This document shows positions 7,625-14,804 of a stretch of 60,236 nt of DNA, piece after piece. The stretch comes from DATILL01 sp035476575 (lineage in GTDB: Bacteria > Actinomycetota > Actinomycetes > Mycobacteriales > JACQDL01). Positions within the stretch are counted from its first letter, which is position 1. Each line of letters starts with the position of its first letter. The notes under the pieces are model-generated. The model searched no databases and was not told where the DNA came from. It saw only the letters and a program-made list of their open reading frames with translations. Location: the NCBI GenBank assembly GCA_035476575.1, contig DATILL010000080.1:1-60236 (forward strand), read 5' to 3'. The position numbers and the translations under genes are program-made.

Positions 7625-10099
7625 ATGCATGTTGCCGATCTTTCGTCGTGTCCGCGCGACGAACATCTCAACCACGGGTCGGATCGGCCGATCGAGCTGA
7701 CCGTGATCGTGCCGACCCGCAACGAGTCGGAGAACATCCCGGCCCTGCTGGAGCAGCTTGGCCCTGCGGCCGACCCGCTGAACGCCGAGATCATCTTCGT
7801 GGATGACAGCGATGACGACACCTCGGCCGTGCTCGCCGACCAGGCTCCCGGATGCCCGGTGCCGGTCCGGCTGCTGCACCGACCCGCCGGCCAGCGCGTC
7901 GGCGGTCTAGGCGGCGCCGTGGTAGCCGGTGTCCGGCAGGCACGCGGCTCATGGGTGCTGGTGATGGACGCCGACCTGCAGCATCCACCGGCCGTTGCCG
8001 TAATGCTGGCCAGCACCGCGATGCGGCACGACGTCGACGTCGTGGTCGGCACCCGGTACGCCGGGATGGGGTCTGGGGTCGGGCTGGACGGGCTCGGGCG
8101 GCAGCTCGTCTCCTCGTCGGCGACCCGGCTGGCCAAGGCATTGTTCCCGCGCCGGCTGGCCACCGTGAGCGACCCGATGAGCGGACTGTTCGCGTTCCGG
8201 CGAGCCGCCATCGACCTGGACCGGCTGAGCCCAACCGGCTTCAAGATCCTGCTCGAGATCCTGGTACGACATCCCCGTGCCCGAGTGGCCGAGGTAGCCT
8301 ACGACTTCGCCGTCCGGCATGCCGGCCGCTCCAAGGCCACGCTGTGGGAGGGGATACTCTTCGCGCGGCATCTTGTTCGGCTGCGCGGACAGCATCTGGT
8401 CAACCAGCTTCGGGAACGACCGATCTCGCGGGCCGACCGGCTGCGGCAGGCCCGCCGGATGTTCGGGTTCGGTCTGGTCGGGCTGTCCGGGGTCGGCGTG
8501 AACACTGCGGCCCTGTGGCTGTTCTACAGCCTGCTCGGCCTCAACCACCTCGTCGGCGCCGCGCTGGCCACCCAGATCTCCACCGCGTGGAACTTCATCC
8601 TGATCGACATCCTGGTCTACCGCGAGGGCCGTGGTCGCAAGGAGGGGCGCCGCAGCGGCCGGGCGGTCCGCTTCGCGCTGCTCAACAATCTGCTGCTGTT
8701 AGCCCGATTACCCCTGTTGGAGCTCCTGGTCCGGGCGGATGTCGCTGTGCTGGTCGGGAACGCGGTCACCCTGGTGCTGCTGTTCCTGCTCCGGTTCGCG
8801 GTCAGCGACCGGCTCATCTACGGCTCGACGACACAGGAGCCCCGGCGCGACCCGGTGCGGCTGCTGGTCGACCCGCGGGCCGTCGAGCCGGTCGCTGCCG
8901 CCCCAGGCAGCACAGCGGGCGGGGTGGCCCGCCGCCGTTCGCAGTACCTCACCTACCGCTACGACGTGGCCGGTGCGCTGACCATCGGATCCCAGATGCC
9001 GCTGCCGGAGCTAGAGTTCTTCCGAGCCCAGTGGGTGGCCGACTCCGACGTCGACATCGCGGTCCGGGTTGGCGATGTGGGGGTACGGCGACCGCGCCGC
9101 CGGGCCGCCATGACCGAGTACGCCGTCGGCCCGGCGCTGCGCTACGAGGAGCACCTGGGCCGGCTCGGCGCCAACTTCAGCATCGAGCTTGGCGAGCCGA
9201 TCAGCATCGAGGTGGGTCCGCTACTGGCCCGCTCCCCGCACGTGGTCTACACCAACATCGTCGAGGCGGTGCTGCGCTTCGTGCTGGCCTCCCGGGACCG
9301 GATGCTGCTGCACTCGGCGTGCGTCAGCCTGGACGGTATCGGCGTGATGCTCTCGGCCATGACCGACACCGGGAAGACCGCGACCGTCCTGCGGCTGCTG
9401 CGCGAGCACGGCGGCCGGTTCCTGTCCGACGACATGACGGTGATCGACGCCAGCGGGACCGCGGTCTGCTTCCCCAAGCCGTTGACCATCAGCGCGCACA
9501 CCCTGCGGGCGGTGCGGGCCACCGACCTGACCCGTGCCGAGTGGCGGCGGCTGCGCTGGCAGAGCCAGCTGCACTCCAAGGGCGGGCGGTCGATCGCGCT
9601 GACCCTGAGCCGCTTCAACCTACCGATCATGGGCATCAACGCGATCACCCAGATCCTCGTGCCGCCGCCGAAGTACAGTGTGGACCGGCTGGTGCCGTGC
9701 CGGATGGGTCACGCGACCCGGGTCGAGGAGCTGTTCATCATCGAGCGGGGCGCGCCGCGGGTCAGCGAGCTGGACCGGGGCGCCACCCTGGAGCGGATGC
9801 TCGCCAACACCGACGACGCCTACGGCTTCCCGCCGTTTCGTTACCTGGCGCCGGCGATCACCCTCGGCGGGCTGAGCTACCAGCAGCTCCGCCAGCGGGA
9901 ACGGGAGATCCTGGCCGGTTTCCTGTTCGGGGTGCGCACCCGGGTCCTGGCCTCGGACAACTTCGGCTGGGCCGACGAGATCCCGCGGCTGATCGGCGAC
10001 GGCACCGGCCAGCCCGCCGTACCAGAGACCAACGAGCACCCGGTTGAGGCCTGGCCACGGTGGGGGGCGCGGCTCGCGGCCTCCAGGGGGCTGGCGTGA
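7625..10099 (+). CDS. GT2 polyprenol-phosphate glycosyltransferase-GtrA-HprK-like fusion
   Basis: An 824-residue three-part protein. Residues about 23-245 are a GT2 domain of the DPM1/polyprenol-phosphate mannosyltransferase type (LTVIVPTRNESENIPALL, FVDDSDDDT, VLVMDADLQHPP, SDPMSGLFAFRR). Residues about 278-400 are a GtrA-like four-helix membrane domain (FGLVGLSGVGVNTAALWLFY to FLLRFAVSDRLIYG). From about 440 to the end is an HPr-kinase/PEP-carboxykinase-like P-loop domain with LLHSACVSLDGIGVML, a Walker A-like AMTDTGKT (578-585; the first Gly of GxxxxGKT is Ala) and GGRFLSDDMTVID. GT2-GtrA pairs transfer sugars to lipid carriers for export; the kinase-like part may act on a sugar or a partner protein. 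Its stop overlaps the next start (GTGA). Confidence 0.85.
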   Translation: MHVADLSSCPRDEHLNHGSDRPIELTVIVPTRNESENIPALLEQLGPAADPLNAEIIFVDDSDDDTSAVLADQAPGCPVPVRLLHRPAGQRVGGLGGAVVAGVRQARGSWVLVMDADLQHPPAVAVMLASTAMRHDVDVVVGTRYAGMGSGVGLDGLGRQLVSSSATRLAKALFPRRLATVSDPMSGLFAFRRAAIDLDRLSPTGFKILLEILVRHPRARVAEVAYDFAVRHAGRSKATLWEGILFARHLVRLRGQHLVNQLRERPISRADRLRQARRMFGFGLVGLSGVGVNTAALWLFYSLLGLNHLVGAALATQISTAWNFILIDILVYREGRGRKEGRRSGRAVRFALLNNLLLLARLPLLELLVRADVAVLVGNAVTLVLLFLLRFAVSDRLIYGSTTQEPRRDPVRLLVDPRAVEPVAAAPGSTAGGVARRRSQYLTYRYDVAGALTIGSQMPLPELEFFRAQWVADSDVDIAVRVGDVGVRRPRRRAAMTEYAVGPALRYEEHLGRLGANFSIELGEPISIEVGPLLARSPHVVYTNIVEAVLRFVLASRDRMLLHSACVSLDGIGVMLSAMTDTGKTATVLRLLREHGGRFLSDDMTVIDASGTAVCFPKPLTISAHTLRAVRATDLTRAEWRRLRWQSQLHSKGGRSIALTLSRFNLPIMGINAITQILVPPPKYSVDRLVPCRMGHATRVEELFIIERGAPRVSELDRGATLERMLANTDDAYGFPPFRYLAPAITLGGLSYQQLRQREREILAGFLFGVRTRVLASDNFGWADEIPRLIGDGTGQPAVPETNEHPVEAWPRWGARLAASRGLA

Positions 10100-11358
10100 C
10101 GCAGGTCATGTTCATGGGTGGCTACCTGCTACTCACCGTGGCGCTGCTGCTGGTCGCCATCACCACGCTGGCCTGGATGATGGACTCCTGGCGTACGCCG
10201 CGAGCGGTCGGGCAGATGGCGTTCCCGGAGCCGGATTCGCCGAAACTGTCGTTCTCGCTGATCGTCCCCGCGCGGCACGAGGAGGCGGTGCTGGCCGACA
10301 CGGTGCGCCGCCTGCTGCGGCAGGACCACCCCGCGGTGCAGGTGCTGGTGGTCGTGGGCGATGACGACCCGGGCACCGCCGCGGTGGCCGAGCGGCTGGC
10401 CCGCGAGGACGGCCGGGTCACGGTGGTGGTTGACGACAGCACGCCGAAGAACAAGCCGAAGGCGCTGAACCGGGCGCTGCCGTACTGCACCGGGCAGATC
10501 ACCGGGGTCTTCGACGCCGAGGACGAGGTCGCCCCGGCGCTGCTGCGACACGTGGACACCTGTTTTCGGGTCACCGGCGCGCATGTGGTGCAGGGCGGCG
10601 TCCAGCTCATGAACTACCGGACGGGCTGGTGGGCGCTGCGCAACACGCTGGAGTACTTCTTCTGGTTCGCCAGTCGGCTGCACTTCCATGCTCGCAGCGG
10701 CTTCATTCCGCTGGGTGGAAACACCGTGTTCCTCCGTACCGACCTGCTGACGCTGGCCGGTGGCTGGGACGTGAACTGCCTTGCCGAGGACTGCGAGCTC
10801 GGCATCCGGCTGTCGGTGGCGGGTGCCCGGGTCGAGGTGGCGTACAGCCCGGAACTGGCCACCCGGGAGGAGACGCCCCCCACGCTGCGTGGGCTGGTCC
10901 GGCAGCGCACCCGATGGAACCAGGGCTATCTGCAGGTGCTGCGCAAGGGGGAGTGGAAGAAGCTGCCCAGGGCCAAGCGGTTGATGGCCCGGTACCTGCT
11001 GGCGATGCCGTTCATGCAGGCGCTGTCCGGGGCGTTGGTGCCGCTGTCGGTGCTGACCATGGTGCTGCTCAAGGCGCCGGTGCTGTTCGTGCTGCTCACC
11101 TTTCTCCCGCTGGCGCCGACCTTGGCGACATTGGTGGTGGAGGTGGTGGGGCTGGCGGAGTTCAACCGGATGTTCGCCCTGGAGGTCAGGGTCCGCGACT
11201 ACCTCAAGCTGGTCGCGGGCAGCGTGCCGTACCAGCTCGTGCTGGCGTTCGCGGCGATGCGTGCCTCGGTGCGGGAGCTTCGCGGTGAGCACGGCTGGGA
11301 GAAGACCGAGCACGTCGGCGCGCACCGGGGCGAGCTGGAGCTGGAAGGCGTCCGATGA
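10096..11358 (+). CDS. Processive-type family 2 glycosyltransferase (membrane)
   Basis: 420 residues. A N-terminal membrane helix (about 5-30) is followed by a GT2 catalytic domain with SFSLIVPARHEEAVL, VVVDDSTPKNKPKALN, FDAEDEV (DxD metal site), IPLGGNTVFLRTD, AEDCELGIRL (catalytic acid) and QRTRWNQGYLQ (QxxRW). Three to four C-terminal helices follow. This is the architecture of cellulose/hyaluronan-synthase-like enzymes that polymerise and export a glycan. GTG at 10096 overlaps the upstream stop by four bases and gives a start just before the first membrane helix. Its own end overlaps the GT39-like gene (ATGA), so the operon is translationally coupled. Confidence 0.88.
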   Translation: MTQVMFMGGYLLLTVALLLVAITTLAWMMDSWRTPRAVGQMAFPEPDSPKLSFSLIVPARHEEAVLADTVRRLLRQDHPAVQVLVVVGDDDPGTAAVAERLAREDGRVTVVVDDSTPKNKPKALNRALPYCTGQITGVFDAEDEVAPALLRHVDTCFRVTGAHVVQGGVQLMNYRTGWWALRNTLEYFFWFASRLHFHARSGFIPLGGNTVFLRTDLLTLAGGWDVNCLAEDCELGIRLSVAGARVEVAYSPELATREETPPTLRGLVRQRTRWNQGYLQVLRKGEWKKLPRAKRLMARYLLAMPFMQALSGALVPLSVLTMVLLKAPVLFVLLTFLPLAPTLATLVVEVVGLAEFNRMFALEVRVRDYLKLVAGSVPYQLVLAFAAMRASVRELRGEHGWEKTEHVGAHRGELELEGVR

Positions 11359-13007
11359 CCGCGCTGGAGCTGGCACCGCTGGACATCAGCCTCGACGGGC
11401 CGCGGCCGGCACCGCCCGACCCGCGCCGCGGTCTGGTCCGCCGGGTGGCCGGCTGGCTGCTCGGGCACAAGGTCGACGTCGCGCTGGTCACCGTGCTCAC
11501 CCTGGTCGGCGCCTTGGTGCATGCCATCGGCATGACCGGCTCGCCGGCCCGGTTCGACGACGAGGGCACCTACACCGCGTACGCCTGGGCGGTGCAGAAC
11601 TGGCACACCCTCGGGCACTACACGTACTGGTACGCCCACCCGCCGTTGGGCTGGTTGCAGATCTCGGCCTGGACGTGGGTGACCGACGGGTTCGACCGAG
11701 CGCCGTACGCCGTGGCGGCCGTCCGCGAGCTGATGTTCGTCGCCAAGCTGGTCTCGATCGTGCTGCTCTACGGGCTGGGCCGGCGGCTCGGGTTCGGTCG
11801 GCTCGGCGCCGCCGCGGCGGTGGCGATCTTCGCGCTGAGCCCGTTGGCAGTGTACTTCACCCGGGCCGCGCTGCTGGACAACATCGTCACCCCGTGGCTG
11901 CTCGCGGCGTTCTTCTTCGCCGCCTCGCCGCGGCGCAGTGTGGCCGCCGCGGTGGCCAGCGCGGCCAGCTTCGCGGTCGCCGTGCTCACCAAGGAGACCG
12001 CACTGCTCTACCTACCCGCGCTGGTGCTGCTGCTGTGGCAGCACACCGACCGGCGCAACCGCCGGTTCACCCTGGGTCTGTTCGGCGCGACGTTCACCGT
12101 GCTGTGCGCCGGCTATCCGCTCTACGCCGTGCTGAAGAACGAGCTGCTGATCGGCGAGGGGCACGTCAGCCTGCTGTGGGCGGTGCGCTGGCAGTTGTTC
12201 GAACGGACCGGCAGCGGCAGCATTTTCGACCCAGGCAGCACCGCACACGCGGTGCTGCATAGCTGGCTGGTACAGGACTCGTGGTTGCCGAAGCTGGCGC
12301 TGGCCGCGGTGGTGCCTGGGCTGCTGATCCGGCGGACCCGGGCTGTGGCCGCGGCGTTCGCCATTCAGGTCGCGCAACTGCTGCGCGGCGGCTACCTGCC
12401 GTATCCGTACGTCATCGCGATGATCCCGTTCGCCGCGCTGACCGTGGGCGGCGTGCTCGGCTGGCTGTGGCACCCTGGTGGCGCCGGGTGGATGGCCGTT
12501 CGGTGGGCGGCCATTCCGTGGGCTGCCGTCCGGCGGGGGTGGCGGGCTTGCCTGGTGGTGGCCTGCGTCGCCGCTGTGGTGGTCGTCGGCCAGGCCTGGC
12601 GTCCGGCTCTGGCCGACCTGCGGACCAACGACCGGGACGCCGGCAAGGCACAGGCGCTGGCCTGGGTGCGGGCCAACGTGCCCACCTCGGCGTACGTCGT
12701 GGTCGACGACGCCTACTGGGTCGACCTGGTCCGGGCCGGCTATCCGGCCGACCACGTCATCTGGTTCACCAAGCTGGACGTGGACAAGGACGTCAAGCTC
12801 CCCGGCTCGCCGCCCTGGAAGGGGATCGACTACCTGCTGCTTGACCAGCAGGACGACCTGTCCTTGCATGTTCAGGCGGATGGCAAGCCTTCTAAGGATA
12901 CGCTGCGGCTGTTCCTCACCGTGGGGGAGGCGCTGCGGCACGCTCGGCCTGTGGCCCGCTTCGGCGTCGGGCTGGACAGCGTGAGCATCAGGCAGGTGGT
13001 GCCATGA
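11355..13007 (+). CDS. GT39/PMT-like membrane glycosyltransferase
   Basis: A 550-residue polytopic protein of the GT-C class (PMT/ArnT-like). After a first membrane helix it carries the catalytic acidic loop FDDEGTYTAYAWAVQNW and then HYTYWYAHPPLGWLQI. About ten further helices follow, then a soluble C-terminal domain (about 430-550: AQALAWVRANVPTSAYVVVD). Such enzymes move a sugar from a polyprenyl-phosphate donor, probably one made by the upstream GT2-GtrA protein, to an acceptor outside the membrane. ATG at 11355 and the stop at 13007 both overlap their neighbours by four bases. Confidence 0.85.
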   Translation: MTALELAPLDISLDGPRPAPPDPRRGLVRRVAGWLLGHKVDVALVTVLTLVGALVHAIGMTGSPARFDDEGTYTAYAWAVQNWHTLGHYTYWYAHPPLGWLQISAWTWVTDGFDRAPYAVAAVRELMFVAKLVSIVLLYGLGRRLGFGRLGAAAAVAIFALSPLAVYFTRAALLDNIVTPWLLAAFFFAASPRRSVAAAVASAASFAVAVLTKETALLYLPALVLLLWQHTDRRNRRFTLGLFGATFTVLCAGYPLYAVLKNELLIGEGHVSLLWAVRWQLFERTGSGSIFDPGSTAHAVLHSWLVQDSWLPKLALAAVVPGLLIRRTRAVAAAFAIQVAQLLRGGYLPYPYVIAMIPFAALTVGGVLGWLWHPGGAGWMAVRWAAIPWAAVRRGWRACLVVACVAAVVVVGQAWRPALADLRTNDRDAGKAQALAWVRANVPTSAYVVVDDAYWVDLVRAGYPADHVIWFTKLDVDKDVKLPGSPPWKGIDYLLLDQQDDLSLHVQADGKPSKDTLRLFLTVGEALRHARPVARFGVGLDSVSIRQVVP

Positions 13008-14266
13008 CCGAGCTCACAGTGCGGTCGCGGACCGGGCTGGATGACGGCCGGCCCACGGTACGTCGCCGCCGGTGGTATCTCGCCGCGCTGACCGGCGTGG
13101 TCGCCGCGCTGGCGGCCGGGCTGGTGACCGTGCCCAGGCTGGTGCACCGGGGGCCGCCGACGGTATGCGGAGCCGACGCGCTGCAGGCCGAGGCGGTCAG
13201 CGGCTTGGCGAACTTCGCCACCTGGCTGCGCGCCAACGAGGTGTCTGGCCTAGTCGGGGAGGTGGGTTGGCCGGCCGGACCGGACGCCGCCCGGTGGGAT
13301 GCCCTGGCCGACACGTGGTACCGAGCCGCTGACCTGGTCGGGCTGCCGGTCACCGCGTGGGCTGCGGCCCGCTGGCCGGCGAGCTACCCGATGGCGGTGT
13401 ACCGCGCTAGCGCCGGGTCGACCAGCCTGAACACCAGTGGCCCGCAGGCGGCGATGGTGGAGCGGCACCTGTCCACCCGGCGGTACCTGCGTGGCGTCGT
13501 ACTGGCCGGCGGCTCGTTCGGCACCGGGGCCGGCTACAGCGCGGCGCGGCCCGGGCGGTACGGCTACGACTACAGCTACGAGAACTGGCCGAGCTACCGG
13601 TTCTTGGCCGAGCGTGGCGTGAAGCTGGTCCGGCTGGCGCTGGCCTGGGAGCGGTTGCAGCCGGTGCCCGGGGGGCCGCTGTCCCCGACCGAGGTGGCCC
13701 GGCTGCGGCAGGCACTGGACTCTGCCCGGCGGACCGGCCTCGCGGTCGTCCTCGACCTGCACAGCTTCGGTGAGTTCGTGGCCGGCGGGCCGGCCGGCCC
13801 GCGCCGGCTCGCACTCGGCTCCGCCGACCTGCCGGCCGCCGCGCTGGCCGACTTCTGGGCTCGGACCGTGGCGGCCATCAGGGCGGAGCCGGCGGTCGTC
13901 GGCTACGGCGTGCTGAACGAGCCGCTCACCCTTGCCGCGCGCGGCCCGGCCGGCGCCAGGCTGTGGGAGCAGGCCTCGCAGCAGGCGGTGGACGCGATCC
14001 GGCGGGCCGGCGGCAGCGTGACGGTGATCGTTTCTGGGTACGGCCAGACCTCGCCGACGCACTGGGGTACCTTCCACCCGCGGGCCTGGATCCACGACCC
14101 GGCCGGTCGGGTCGGCTACGAGGCACATGCGTACTTCGACGCCGACGGCAGCGGCCACTATGCGGCGGGCTACGACGCCGAGCTGCAGCGCGCCGACCAC
14201 GCCGGTGTCGGGCGTTGCGTCCGGCTGCCGGAGCTGACCGCCGCCGGGCTGGGCGGTCCGCCGTGA
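13004..14266 (+). CDS. Membrane-anchored GH5-like glycoside hydrolase, apparently circularly permuted
   Basis: 420 residues. A single N-terminal signal anchor (about 25-43) is followed by a cellulase-like barrel in unusual order. Residues 65-134 hold the pieces that normally close a GH5 fold: SGLVGEVGWP with the nucleophile-type Glu86, and LPVTAWAAARW. From about 165 come the pieces that normally open it: GVVLAGGSFG, VRLALAWERLQP, VVLDLHSFGEF, YGVLNEPL with the acid/base-type Glu306, VTVIVSGYGQTS and GYEAHAYFDADGSG (His375). No second GE.G segment follows at the C-terminus. In an operon with polymerising glycosyltransferases it may trim the product, as BcsZ does in cellulose operons. Starts and ends overlap neighbours (ATGA, GTGA). 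Confidence 0.8.
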   Translation: MTELTVRSRTGLDDGRPTVRRRRWYLAALTGVVAALAAGLVTVPRLVHRGPPTVCGADALQAEAVSGLANFATWLRANEVSGLVGEVGWPAGPDAARWDALADTWYRAADLVGLPVTAWAAARWPASYPMAVYRASAGSTSLNTSGPQAAMVERHLSTRRYLRGVVLAGGSFGTGAGYSAARPGRYGYDYSYENWPSYRFLAERGVKLVRLALAWERLQPVPGGPLSPTEVARLRQALDSARRTGLAVVLDLHSFGEFVAGGPAGPRRLALGSADLPAAALADFWARTVAAIRAEPAVVGYGVLNEPLTLAARGPAGARLWEQASQQAVDAIRRAGGSVTVIVSGYGQTSPTHWGTFHPRAWIHDPAGRVGYEAHAYFDADGSGHYAAGYDAELQRADHAGVGRCVRLPELTAAGLGGPP

Positions 14267-14784
14267 CCAGGGCATGGCTGGTCGCCGTACCGCTGGTCGC
14301 CTTGGTCGTTGGATGCGGTGGCCAGCCGGCCGCACCTGTCACGCGCCCGCGTCCACCGTTGCTGCCGGCTCCGTCCGAGCAGCCAGTGACCATCCTGGCT
14401 CCAGGGGGCCAGCGGATGAGCTGCCCGCAGGGGTCCGTGCCGGCGATCACGCTGTCCGCCGCGACATTTGCTCCGCAGCTCACCCACGGTACGACGTTCC
14501 GGGCCGGGAGCTACCAGATCACCCTGCGCGGCGTGGTGGCCAACGAGACTACCGAGCCGATCGACGTACGTGCCGTCACCGCGTGGGTCGGCGGTCGGCC
14601 GTGGCAACCGCGGATCGCGGTATCCCACGTGGTTCCGGCGCAGGGCTCAGTATGGATCGTGCTGACCGGCAGCTTCCGCAGCAGCCGGCCGCAGCGTGCG
14701 GACGTGCGTACCGAGCTGGCCTGGCAGTGGCGGTCGGCCGTGCTGCGCCCATGCGGAGAAGAGGGCCTGATCCAGGACAACTGA
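14263..14784 (+). CDS. Probable lipoprotein of the glycan operon
   Basis: 173 residues from GTG 14263, coupled to the preceding gene by a GTGA overlap. The N-terminus is a lipoprotein signal (AWLVAVPLVALVVGC, lipidated Cys at about 18) followed by a Pro-rich spacer. The rest is beta-rich with no family I recognise (FRAGSYQITLRGVVANETTE, VPAQGSVWIVLTGSF), ending in a single Cys region. It resembles an immunoglobulin-like fold with an added strand. It may be an accessory factor for export or anchoring of the glycan; this is inferred from position only. Confidence 0.7.
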   Translation: MTRAWLVAVPLVALVVGCGGQPAAPVTRPRPPLLPAPSEQPVTILAPGGQRMSCPQGSVPAITLSAATFAPQLTHGTTFRAGSYQITLRGVVANETTEPIDVRAVTAWVGGRPWQPRIAVSHVVPAQGSVWIVLTGSFRSSRPQRADVRTELAWQWRSAVLRPCGEEGLIQDN

Positions 14785-14804
14785 GCGGCAACGGGGGGTT
14801 CATC

